Below are positions 44,531 through 52,930 of a stretch of DNA of 64,000 bases, piece after piece. The position numbers were made by a program, and so were the translations under genes. The stretch comes from Methanovulcanius yangii. GTDB taxonomy: Archaea > Halobacteriota > Methanomicrobia > Methanomicrobiales > Methanomicrobiaceae. The notes under the pieces are model-generated. The model was not told where the DNA came from. It did not search any database and saw only the letters and a list, made by a program, of their open reading frames with translations. Numbering within the stretch: position 1 is the stretch's first letter; each line of letters opens with the position of its first letter. The stretch spans positions 1,231,780-1,295,779 of the forward strand of contig NZ_LTBL01000001.1 in the NCBI RefSeq assembly GCF_018687785.1, read 5' to 3'.

Positions 44531-45745
44531 TTAATAAATGAACAAATCCAGGGAAGAGAGAATGAGCGGGAGCATGATCACTCCCATGCACATCGTACGC
44601 CGGACATTCACGAGCGGCGGGACAAACCCTAAGGCCGATGCACAGGCGAGAATAAAGAGGCCGAAGGGCCCGGTGGTAACCCCCGCCAGGATGATTACAA
44701 AGACAATAACCACCGCGCTCACGTGCCTGACAGGAAAGCCTGAAATACGCTGCGCACCCCGGGAACAGCCAATGGTCAGAAGATAGGCGGCAAGGGCGGC
44801 GACGGCACCTGCTATGAGAAGAATGCCCAATGGCGGAACGGCAATCTCCGAAAGTGCCGCCATCACCCCGTTTCTCGTCCTCCCAAGCGCAAAGAGCGCG
44901 GCAAGCCCGAGAAATGCATTGGCCGAATTGGCCGCGCTCGTCGCGACGATAAACTCCTTCCCACTCTCCCCATCCTGCATACCCGGCGAAAGAAGGGCAT
45001 TTGCAGTCGCATTCGAGAGCCCCGGCATCCACCCGACGAGCGCCCCTGCGACGGTCCCGATGGCGGTGCTGCGGACAAGGCGTCCCTTCTCCATGGAGGG
45101 AGCCACCCGGGCCTGTGCCGGCAGCAGACCATGCGTCGATACCGCAAGAACAGCAATACCGAAGAGACCGGTGAGAAGCGGCATCAGAAGCGATGACGTG
45201 CCGAAGGGGTGCCATGAGAGGTAATCGTAGCGGAAGGTAAAGAGACCGAGAATGCCCGAGGAACAGAAAACAACAAGGGACCACCCCGGAGATTCGGCAT
45301 GTATGATGAGAACCCCGGCGACTCCAAGGAGGATGACGCCAATCCACCAGTCCAGCACCGGTTGTATCGAGGGGAGATAGAGAAAGAAGAGAGCGAAAAG
45401 CGGCAGAACGAGGGGGACCGAAAGAGCGCTTCCCAGAGCCGACAGGCGGATTGCCTCCTCCGCACGGCCCTCCAGCGAGAGCCGATGGGCAGGCAGGACC
45501 GAAAGGGCGGTATCTGCATCCGGCACCCCGAGTACCGTACTAGGGACGCAGTCCAGAAAGGTATGGGTGACAAGGGCACAGAAGAGGGAAACGGCGACAC
45601 CGGTTACGCCAAACACGGTTGCCATGAGGCCCTGGACAGCCAGAAGGACACCAGCCATGGTATTGGCATGTATGCCGGGCACCAGTCCGCTGAATGTCCC
45701 CAGTGCAATGCCGGTGGCAATTCCGGCGCATACTGCAGAAAGCAC
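44531..45745 (-). CDS. TctA-like (DUF112) polytopic permease
   Basis: A 404-residue membrane protein with about ten to eleven hydrophobic segments. It resembles the large permease subunit of tripartite tricarboxylate transporters (TctA, formerly DUF112): the repeated signature GLVPGIHANTM near the N-terminus and GWMPGLSNATANALL in the middle, each with a Pro-Gly loop. No TctB or TctC partner is adjacent, as in other archaeal members, so substrate and mechanism are unknown. The start is a GTG with no upstream in-frame ATG; it diverges from hemD. Confidence 0.8.
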   Translation of the reverse strand: MLSAVCAGIATGIALGTFSGLVPGIHANTMAGVLLAVQGLMATVFGVTGVAVSLFCALVTHTFLDCVPSTVLGVPDADTALSVLPAHRLSLEGRAEEAIRLSALGSALSVPLVLPLFALFFLYLPSIQPVLDWWIGVILLGVAGVLIIHAESPGWSLVVFCSSGILGLFTFRYDYLSWHPFGTSSLLMPLLTGLFGIAVLAVSTHGLLPAQARVAPSMEKGRLVRSTAIGTVAGALVGWMPGLSNATANALLSPGMQDGESGKEFIVATSAANSANAFLGLAALFALGRTRNGVMAALSEIAVPPLGILLIAGAVAALAAYLLTIGCSRGAQRISGFPVRHVSAVVIVFVIILAGVTTGPFGLFILACASALGFVPPLVNVRRTMCMGVIMLPLILSSLDLFIY

Positions 45746-45826
45746 GTACTCTACGGTCGAACGGATTCTCCCATAAATTCACCGGAACAAAGGAAGATTA
45801 TGGATCGAGGCAAAAGGTATACACAG

Positions 45827-46513
45827 ATGAAGATCGCCATCACACGACTCCCGGAAAAAGCGGACACCGATCAGGCCCTCTGCATGCAGTATGGGCATGA
45901 ATGCCTCATTGTCTCGCCGCTGGAGGCCACCGCCTATGAAGGGAAATGCCGCGAGTTCCTGACAGCAGCAAACCGCGGTGATTTTGACTGCATCTTCTTT
46001 ACCAGCGCGCTTCCTGCCCGGTACCTTGCCCCTGAACTAAGAACTGATGCGCGCGTCATTGCCATCGGGCCGCAGACGGCTCGCACATTAGCGGAGTCGG
46101 GAATCACAAGTGAAATCCTGCCCACCCACTATTCACGCGATTTTGCCCCCTACCTCGGCGAATGGCTCCGGGGAAAAACCGTCGGCATCCCCCGTGCCGA
46201 TGTGCCGAATCCTGCACTCCTCACGTCAATAGAAGACTACGGGGGAACAGCGGCGGAGATTCCCGTCTATGCACTGGAGGCGACCGGAACTCCCCTCAAC
46301 CTCGCCGGTGCCGATGCCATCCTCTTTACCAGTGCCAACTCCTACTCCCTTGCAAAGTGGCAGAACCGTCCCGGGCTTCTGCTCATCGCCATCGGTGAGA
46401 TCACGGCAGAGCGGATGCAGGAAGGAGGGGACGAGCCGGATATCACCGGAGACGGGACGCTGGAAGGGACGCTGCGCGAACTGAATATCTATCTGAACCA
46501 GGATGAATCATGA
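45827..46513 (+). CDS. hemD: Uroporphyrinogen-III synthase
   Basis: Closes and inverts the hydroxymethylbilane chain to uroporphyrinogen III, precursor of coenzyme F430, cobalamin and sirohaem. The 228 residues follow the HemD two-domain pattern: MKIAITRLPEKADTDQALC, FDCIFFTSALPARYL, VIAIGPQTARTLAESG, and ADAILFTSANSYSLAKW near the end. An ATG nine codons upstream with GGAAG before it is an alternative start. The stop overlaps cbf5 (ATGA). No other haem genes are close. Confidence 0.88.
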   Translation: MKIAITRLPEKADTDQALCMQYGHECLIVSPLEATAYEGKCREFLTAANRGDFDCIFFTSALPARYLAPELRTDARVIAIGPQTARTLAESGITSEILPTHYSRDFAPYLGEWLRGKTVGIPRADVPNPALLTSIEDYGGTAAEIPVYALEATGTPLNLAGADAILFTSANSYSLAKWQNRPGLLLIAIGEITAERMQEGGDEPDITGDGTLEGTLRELNIYLNQDES

Positions 46514-47424
46514 AGGACCAGGAACTCGAACGCCGCCTGCATGCAGGCATCATCATCATCGACAAACCCCGCGGACCCTCCAGTCATGAGGTGGCTGCAT
46601 GGGCACAGAAGATGATCGGTGTTCCCGCCGGCCACGGCGGGACCCTCGACCCGAAAGTCTCGGGAGTGCTGGCTGTCATGCTCGGCCGGGCAGTCAAACT
46701 CGCTCCCCTCCTTCTTAATGAAGACAAGGAATATATCGCCCTTCTCCGTCTCCACGGAGATGTTTCGCGAGCCGAGCTCGACCGGGTCATCGAAGAATAC
46801 GCAGGCAAGATCTACCAGCGCCCCCCGCAGCGCAGTGCGGTGAGCAGGCAGTTGCGGATACGCCAGATTTATGCCATCGATATTCTTGATGTCCAGGGAC
46901 GCCTCGTTCTCATGCGGGTGCAATGCGAGGCGGGAACCTACATCCGCTCCCTCTGCCGTCACATCGGCCTCTCCCTCGGTGTCGGGGGGCACATGCAGGA
47001 ACTGCGCAGGACCCGGTCGGGCCTCTTTACCGAGCAGGACACCTGCACGCTCCATGAGCTCAAGGATGCCACTGTCGCCCTGCACAACGGCGACTCTGCC
47101 CCTCTCCTGCGCCTCATCCGCCCGCCGGATGAAGTCGCGGCCGCTCTCCCCACGATCGTCATCCGGGATACGGCCGTCGACGCCATCTGCCACGGCGCCG
47201 TCCTCGCGGGCGTTGGAGTGATCTCCCGCGAGGCACATAAAAAAGGGGAAGAAGTCGCCGTGCTGACCACAAAGGGGGAGCTGGTCTGTACCGGGTCTGC
47301 CCTCGTTGCATCGGAAGACTATGAACCGGGCACCCCCGGCCTCGTCGTCCGCCCGACAGCGGTGATCATGGCGCCCGGCACCTATCCTCCCGGATGGAAG
47401 AAGCATCGCGTGGACGAGGACTAA
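46510..47424 (+). CDS. cbf5: Cbf5 / TruB-family tRNA and rRNA pseudouridine synthase
   Basis: Catalytic subunit of archaeal box H/ACA ribonucleoproteins, also able to make Psi55 in tRNA. The catalytic Asp is in HGGTLDPKVSGVL (about residue 47), with the substrate loop YIALLRLHGDV and the RPPQRSAVSRQLRIRQIY motif. A C-terminal PUA domain (IVIRDTAVDAICHGAVLAGVG and on) binds the ACA end. The 304 residues are usual. In many euryarchaea cbf5 follows cmk in the ribosomal operon; here it has moved to hemD, with a 4-base overlap. Confidence 0.95.
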   Translation: MKDQELERRLHAGIIIIDKPRGPSSHEVAAWAQKMIGVPAGHGGTLDPKVSGVLAVMLGRAVKLAPLLLNEDKEYIALLRLHGDVSRAELDRVIEEYAGKIYQRPPQRSAVSRQLRIRQIYAIDILDVQGRLVLMRVQCEAGTYIRSLCRHIGLSLGVGGHMQELRRTRSGLFTEQDTCTLHELKDATVALHNGDSAPLLRLIRPPDEVAAALPTIVIRDTAVDAICHGAVLAGVGVISREAHKKGEEVAVLTTKGELVCTGSALVASEDYEPGTPGLVVRPTAVIMAPGTYPPGWKKHRVDED

Positions 47425-47523
47425 GAGCGCGGCCGGGAGGCAGATAGGCCCCGGCCCACACACCCAAACCCATAGCCTTAATAAAATTCCTCCCGAATAT
47501 AGATGAAGACAAACTGTTCTCTT

Positions 47524-47609
47524 GCTGAGGTAGTCTAGTCTGGTAGGGCGCAGGCCTGGAAAGCCTGTGGGGCTTTAGCCCCTCGGGAGTTCAAATCTCC
47601 CCCTCAGCG
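47524..47609 (+). tRNA. tRNA-Ser (GGA anticodon)
   Basis: An 86-base tRNA with the long variable arm of serine tRNAs (GGGGC-TTTA-GCCCC). The acceptor GCTGAGG pairs with CCTCAGC, discriminator G. The anticodon arm CAGGC-CTGGAAA-GCCTG reads GGA. The T arm GGGAG-TTCAAAT-CTCCC is perfect. CCA is not encoded. TTAATAAAATT about 45 bases upstream is a likely TATA box. Confidence 0.95.
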
Positions 47610-47815
47610 TCATTTATTATTCCGCACCCGAGTGTAGGTATCATCGATGGGAATCGGCATGACTCGCAGGGTCATGAAATGTGATAATGCTCATACCACA
47701 TCAAAAAAAGGATCCGCCCCCCCATGTCAATCAAAAGAGAAAGGCACAATTCAGGTCCTTACGAGGAGGCCCGATTACAAGGATGCTCCATCTCCATTGA
47801 ATGATGGAGAAGAAA

Positions 47816-49540
47816 TCATTCCGTGGGTCTCCATCCTGTGCGGGGAACGCGTATCTCAAAACGGGCCCCTTTCCCATAGGTCCCGGTCTCAAAAATTTTT
47901 ATTCCGGTTACAGAAAGAATCTCGCGTGAGAACGCCAGCCCAAATCCGGTATTCTTTCCGTACCCGAATGCGAATATCGTTTCCTTTTCATGATCGCTGA
48001 CACCCGTGCCATCATCTTCGAATGCGAGCACCAATGTCCCGTCTGCCTGTTCATCCGTCGCGATAAGAACATTGGTGACCGATTCACCGTGCCGGACTGC
48101 ATTCTCGAGAATGTTGTACATTACCTTTTCCACAAGAGGGTCTGCGTATATCTCAACTGCGGCAACACTCACCCGTATGTCGACCTCGTAGGGAAGACCG
48201 GACGCTGCACGATCGATCATCGTTTCAAGCCTTTGCCAGACAGGCCTTTTCATACCGATCTCCTGGTACTCCCGGGAAAATCGGAGGTGCAGTATGATCT
48301 TGTCGACGATAGTCAAAGAGAGGGAAACATACCGCCCGCTCGCCTCGCTACTGCGGTCTTCTTCGAGAAAGGTCAGATAGCCGTAGAGTGCGGTGACAAG
48401 GTTGCTGATATCATGCCGTGTCAGCTGGGAGAGCAGGGATAATTTTTCATTTGCGATTCGAAGGGCCGTCTCCGATGCTTTCCGGTCACTGATATCCCGA
48501 AGGATGAACACGCTTCCGACCGGCTCCTCATCCTGATCCAAAACGATCGATCCGGTAATACTGATAATGCGTGGCTCCCCGTTCTGAAGGATGACCTCGA
48601 AATCCGAAACTCTCCTGTCCGCACCGATCGCCTCCCGGATAGATTCAAAGGCATCCGTTCCTATGAGCGACGAAAAGGTTCTGCCACAATAGTCCGTCTC
48701 AATGTCCGGGAATATCTCCATCAGGGACCTGTTCCCGGCAATTATCCTCTCATCCCTGTCCGTGAGGACCATTCCGTCCGGCATGGTCCGGAGAATATCC
48801 ATGACTGCGTTCTCCGGGCTCAGAACGAAAAGCCCGTACCGGCGAATCGCGTATGCAATGAGCACGGAGAAGATGACAATCCCGATAAACACCATATTCG
48901 GCACGTGTATGCCTAACACCGGTAACACCCCGCCCGAGAGGGACCCAAAGATGATGACGGCGGCGATACCGATACAGACAAGACAGTTCTGGCGGCGAAT
49001 GGTTCCTTCGGGTACGCGCCGCCATGAGAGATAACTCGCAAAAAGCGCCCAGACCATGATGAGGAAGTAGTATACCAGCATGATCCAGCAGACGGGATTC
49101 GTCAGCACAGGGAGATAGACATAGCCAGCCCCCGGTTCGTAAGTCACCACATAGATCCATCCGGTAAAGATCTCAATAAGAGAAAAGAGAACGGCAGGGA
49201 GATAGAGGCTCGAACCGACAAGAATCGCCCTTTGCCGACCCCGGGACGGAATGGCATCGGTATATGAAATGATGAAATGGACCGCAAGAGCGATGGTAAT
49301 TGTCCAGAAAGAACTGGCTTTCAGCCAGAAAAGGCTCTCGGCATAATCGACTGCCTGCCAGATGAAAAACTCCCCCAGCGCCCAGTACGTTGCTGCAAGA
49401 GTCATCGCAAGAAAAAGCCGGTGAATGTGCGACGTGGTCTTCTGTGCGTAGACAAAGACCCCAAGACCATATGTGATGAGTGCAGAAAAGAGAGAGAAAC
49501 CGGCAAGGGCTGCTATGACGATCATTGGCATCTCAGGCAT
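47816..49540 (-). CDS. Orphan sensor histidine kinase with 7TM N-terminus and PAS domain
   Basis: A 574-residue membrane sensor. The parts in order are a histidine-kinase-type N-terminal 7TM region (~residues 1-235), a PAS domain (VMDILRTMPDGMVLTDRDER to FILRDISDRKASE, ~245-360), a dimerisation/phosphoacceptor helix with LTRHDISNLVTALYGYLTFL, and an ATPase domain with MYNILENAVRHGE (N box), FEDDGTGV (G1) and GFGLAFSREIL (G2). The phosphoacceptor His lies in the archaeal-style TRHDISN motif. The start is set by GGTGAT four bases before the ATG; a further eight codons are possible upstream. No response regulator is adjacent, so its partner is unknown. Confidence 0.88.
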   Translation of the reverse strand: MPEMPMIVIAALAGFSLFSALITYGLGVFVYAQKTTSHIHRLFLAMTLAATYWALGEFFIWQAVDYAESLFWLKASSFWTITIALAVHFIISYTDAIPSRGRQRAILVGSSLYLPAVLFSLIEIFTGWIYVVTYEPGAGYVYLPVLTNPVCWIMLVYYFLIMVWALFASYLSWRRVPEGTIRRQNCLVCIGIAAVIIFGSLSGGVLPVLGIHVPNMVFIGIVIFSVLIAYAIRRYGLFVLSPENAVMDILRTMPDGMVLTDRDERIIAGNRSLMEIFPDIETDYCGRTFSSLIGTDAFESIREAIGADRRVSDFEVILQNGEPRIISITGSIVLDQDEEPVGSVFILRDISDRKASETALRIANEKLSLLSQLTRHDISNLVTALYGYLTFLEEDRSSEASGRYVSLSLTIVDKIILHLRFSREYQEIGMKRPVWQRLETMIDRAASGLPYEVDIRVSVAAVEIYADPLVEKVMYNILENAVRHGESVTNVLIATDEQADGTLVLAFEDDGTGVSDHEKETIFAFGYGKNTGFGLAFSREILSVTGIKIFETGTYGKGARFEIRVPRTGWRPTE

Positions 49541-49880
49541 TCCAATCACCGGATAGCAGCACACATCCCTTTTATTACCGGGAAGCCATCAGCCGGATGT
49601 CTACAGGTCTCCGGTTTCGTCTTTCGTCCCATACGCAATATCAATTCTTTACTTTCCATTATGAAAGCGCTTTCCTCTTGGGAGGGAAGAAAAGGGAGAT
49701 AGAATAAACCGTTTATTAACGATTCGGCAGATATTCAACAGAACGCCCCTGCAAGAAGGATTAGCAGATATCCGCAAAGATTCTGAAGCGTCCCATTCTC
49801 TCAGGAATTATCATATCGCCGGAATAAGCGGGGATATTTTGCCAACAGAGAGACATTGGGAGGCATCGTCAATGCCACCC
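49541..49880. other. Gene-free stretch between the histidine kinase and rubredoxin genes
   Basis: I see no convincing open frame, RNA gene or repeat here. It must contain the leftward promoter of the kinase; AT-rich TTTATTCTATCTCC on the minus strand near 49700 is a candidate. The short frames present have no family resemblance. Confidence 0.5.
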
Positions 49881-50042
49881 TTATTCGACACGAACAAAGT
49901 TCTTCTGAAGGGCGCCGCACCTCGGACATACCCATGTCTTCGGGAGGTTCTCAAACGGAGTGTTGGGCGCAACGTCCTGTGTATAATCACCGGTCTTCGG
50001 GACATAGACATACCCGCATTTCGTGCATCGATAGGTTTCCAT
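49881..50042 (-). CDS. Rubredoxin
   Basis: A 53-residue one-iron electron carrier. Two knuckles bind Fe(Cys)4: CTKCGYVY near the start and CPRCGALQ near the end, and DVAPNTPFENLPKTWVCP is the classical rubredoxin centre. In methanogens rubredoxins serve oxidative-stress and flavoprotein reductases. It stands alone between the histidine kinase and the metal transporter; no partner enzyme is adjacent. No clear ribosome binding site, so it may be leaderless. Confidence 0.96.
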   Translation of the reverse strand: METYRCTKCGYVYVPKTGDYTQDVAPNTPFENLPKTWVCPRCGALQKNFVRVE

Positions 50043-50282
50043 GATGGTGAGAGTGCCTGCAGTGAATATATATCTTGGGGAGAAGTGGGATGCGGCCCGG
50101 GGACATCCGCGCCCTCATGATTGTGGGAAACATCGTCTGCCCCTTTTCATGCCTTCAGAGAGAGATACAATCCTTCCGCCATTCTCTGCGGCATGAACAT
50201 TTATCCACTCTCCCATTCAAGTAGCATCAACGCACACCACAAAACCCCTGTCGGATTTCATGATTCAGGAGTCCTGGTTTCC

Positions 50283-51212
50283 ATGAATCTCAGAAAGATA
50301 CGAACCACTAAACGATGCCTTGCCGTCATATTCATTCTTCTTGCCATTCTTCTCTGCGTAGGGTGCATATCACCTCAGGAGGACACGCCCCCCCCCTCAT
50401 CACCTCAACCCACCCTGTCCGAAGACGATGACAAAATCCCAATCACCGTCGCCGTCACCATCCCCCCCCTGCGCCAGTTCGTCGAAGCCGTCGGCGGGGA
50501 CCGGGTATCCGTCATGGTCATGGTCCCTCCCGGCGCAAGCCCCCACACCTATGAACCGACACCCGGCCAGCTCAGAGCGCTTTCGGAAACCGATGTATAT
50601 GTCATGGTCGGTTCGGGCATAGAATTCGAGAACGTCTGGATGGAGAGGATAATGTCGATGAATTCAGATATGGAAGTCATTGACACCTCAACTGGCATCG
50701 AACCCTTATCCGAAGACAGCACAGGAGACGGAGGCACCGATCCGCATATCTGGACGTCCCCGGCCAATGCCGTCCGCATGGTGCGGACAATCGAGGATGG
50801 ACTCAGTCGCCACTATCCTGCTTATGCAGACGAATTTTCCCACGGTGCGGATGATTACGTCGCCCGTCTGGAACAACTCGATGCGCAGATTCGTGCATCA
50901 CGGGAGGGCAACCCTACCCGTCCATTGATGGTATATCATCCCGCATGGGGATACTTTGCCCATGAATATGACATCCCCCTGATCGTCATTGAAACAGACG
51001 GCAAGGAACCCTCACCGACACACCTCCAGACGATGATAGACCGGGCAACGGAGGAGCAGGTGACCGCCATTGTTGTGGCGCCGGAACAGACCACGAAAAA
51101 CGCCGAAGTCATCGCCCGTGAAACGGGGGCCGGAATTATCTATATCAGCTCCCTTGAAGAAGACTACCTCGCCATGATGCACCGTATTGCTGACGTGGCC
51201 AACACCCCATGA
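50283..51212 (+). CDS. znuA: Zinc/manganese-type ABC transporter substrate-binding lipoprotein
   Basis: A 309-residue cluster A-I metal-binding protein. A signal peptide ends in a lipobox (ILLCVGC). After a short Pro/Ser linker come ITVAVTIPPLRQFVEAVGGD and the metal ligands GASPHTYEPTPGQL (His), TDPHIWTSPANAV (His), MVYHPAWGYFAHEYD (His) and a C-terminal Asp/Glu loop. No His-rich loop is present, leaving Zn versus Mn open. The start is the ATG before NLRKIRTTKR. It heads a three-gene operon with overlapping stops and starts. Confidence 0.92.
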   Translation: MNLRKIRTTKRCLAVIFILLAILLCVGCISPQEDTPPPSSPQPTLSEDDDKIPITVAVTIPPLRQFVEAVGGDRVSVMVMVPPGASPHTYEPTPGQLRALSETDVYVMVGSGIEFENVWMERIMSMNSDMEVIDTSTGIEPLSEDSTGDGGTDPHIWTSPANAVRMVRTIEDGLSRHYPAYADEFSHGADDYVARLEQLDAQIRASREGNPTRPLMVYHPAWGYFAHEYDIPLIVIETDGKEPSPTHLQTMIDRATEEQVTAIVVAPEQTTKNAEVIARETGAGIIYISSLEEDYLAMMHRIADVANTP

Positions 51213-52018
51213 TATCCATGACATCCCCGGTAATCGAACTCTCAAATGTGACCTTCAGGTTCAACCGGCATCCGGTACTTGACGATGTCTCGCTTGCCAT
51301 ACGGAAAGGAGAATACCATGCCATCATAGGTCCCAATGGCGGTGGGAAGACGACGCTCCTCAAGATCATGCTCGGGCTCCTTGAACCACAGGAAGGGTCA
51401 GTACGGATACTCGGCGGCAGTGTTCGGGATAACAGGCGCCATCTCGGGTATGTGCCCCAGTTTCGAACCTTTGACTTTCACTACCCCATCTCGGTACGTG
51501 AGATGGTCCTTTCAGGACGGCTCGGACATGGGCCGGGAAAACTGAACTACGGACCTGATGACCATGCCACCGCAGATGATGTACTGGAGGCGATGGACAT
51601 CGCCGACATCGCGGACCGGGAGATTGCCGACATCTCAGGTGGGCAGCGCCAGCGGGCAATCATTGCGCGGGCGCTGGTGGGCAGGCCACAGGTCCTGCTT
51701 CTGGATGAACCGACCGTCTATGTGGATACACCGACGGCCACCCATTTTTACGAGATCATCGATGAGCTGAGACGAGAGATGACCATCGTGCTTGTCACCC
51801 ATGATGTCGGGGCACTCTCTCCCGACATCACCACCGTCTCCTGCCTCAACCACCGCATCTTCACCCATGATGCCCGTGAGATTACCGAAGAGATGATAGG
51901 TGCCGTCTACCCCTGCCCGGTGGACCTCATCGCTCATGGAATTCCCCACCGGGTCTTCCGGCATCATGAGGAGATGGACGGAACAGAAGAAGAAGAAAGG
52001 ATAAAGGAGAATGCCTGA
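51209..52018 (+). CDS. znuC: Zinc/manganese-type ABC transporter ATP-binding protein
   Basis: The 269-residue ATPase of the metal importer. Walker A GPNGGGKTT, Q-loop GYVPQFRTFD, signature ISGGQRQRAI, Walker B VLLLDEPTVYVD and switch His VTHDVG are all intact. A C-terminal extension of about 50 residues rich in His, Glu and Asp (HGIPHRVFRHHEEMDGTEE) may sense metal. The ATG overlaps the znuA stop; an ATG three codons later is an alternative. Confidence 0.94.
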   Translation: MISMTSPVIELSNVTFRFNRHPVLDDVSLAIRKGEYHAIIGPNGGGKTTLLKIMLGLLEPQEGSVRILGGSVRDNRRHLGYVPQFRTFDFHYPISVREMVLSGRLGHGPGKLNYGPDDHATADDVLEAMDIADIADREIADISGGQRQRAIIARALVGRPQVLLLDEPTVYVDTPTATHFYEIIDELRREMTIVLVTHDVGALSPDITTVSCLNHRIFTHDAREITEEMIGAVYPCPVDLIAHGIPHRVFRHHEEMDGTEEEERIKENA

Positions 52019-52845
52019 TGGTCCTGGAGGCGCTCGGATACGAATTCTTCAGAAATGCTCTCATGGCCGGAGTGCTTGCGAGTATCGCCTGCGGGTTCAT
52101 CGGCAGTTTCATCGTGGTGAAACGAATGGTCTCCCTCGCGGGCGGGATATCCCATGCGGCCTTCGGCGGGATTGGTCTCGGATATTACCTCGGCATCGAC
52201 CCCATCCTCGGTGCGACCGTCTTCTCCCTCGGGACGGCAGGCATCATCAGCCGTTTCAGAAACCAGGGCCACCAGCATCTCGACACACTTGTAGCAGCGT
52301 TGTGGGCATCGGGAATGGCGCTCGGCATCCTCTTCATCTATCTTGCTCCCGGCTTTGCACCGGACCTCTTCAGCTATCTCTTCGGCAATATCCTCCTCGT
52401 TCCGGCGGAAAACCTTGTTCTCATGACACTTCTGGTCGGGATCATCATTGCAACCGTAGCCATCTTTTACCACCTCTTCGTCGCCGTGACCTTCGACGAG
52501 GAGTATGCTATCGTGATGAACCTTCACGCAAAGACATTGATGCTCGCCATCATCGGGCTTACGGCACTGACGGTCGTCATGCTTATCCAGGTGGTGGGCG
52601 TCATACTGGTGATTGCACTGCTCACCCTTCCTGCCGCCATTGCCCGCGAATACAGTTCAAGCATGAAGGCAATGATCCTCCGTGCCACCCTTCTCGGGGC
52701 CGTCTTCACCACCACGGGGATCTGGCTCTCGTATGCACTGGATGTCCCCTCCGGGGGGGCGATCATTCTCATCGCCGCCGCCTCCTATTTTCTGGTGATT
52801 CTCAGCAATGACATCAGACGACGGTATGCAGAACGCGAGGAGTAA
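52018..52845 (+). CDS. znuB: Zinc/manganese-type ABC transporter permease
   Basis: The 275-residue membrane subunit of the metal importer, with about eight helices. It has MAGVLASIACGFIGSFIVVKRMVSLAGGISHAAFGGIGLG at the start, the ABC-3 family signature, and LQVVGVILVIALLTLPAAIAREY in the middle, the usual coupling and gate region. Its ATG overlaps the znuC stop (TGATG). Confidence 0.94.
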   Translation: MVLEALGYEFFRNALMAGVLASIACGFIGSFIVVKRMVSLAGGISHAAFGGIGLGYYLGIDPILGATVFSLGTAGIISRFRNQGHQHLDTLVAALWASGMALGILFIYLAPGFAPDLFSYLFGNILLVPAENLVLMTLLVGIIIATVAIFYHLFVAVTFDEEYAIVMNLHAKTLMLAIIGLTALTVVMLIQVVGVILVIALLTLPAAIAREYSSSMKAMILRATLLGAVFTTTGIWLSYALDVPSGGAIILIAAASYFLVILSNDIRRRYAEREE

Positions 52846-52930
52846 ACAAGGGCATTTCTGCACCTGATCTCATGGCTATGCGCCGGATCCTTCTTCCTGT
52901 CAGAAAAAAATTGATATCTCCTACCCGGTG

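Noticed and set aside
45299-45826. Long N-terminal extension of the hemD frame
   Set aside because: It is antisense to the TctA-like permease, rich in R, G and Q, and not protein-like; HemD proteins begin at MKIAITR.
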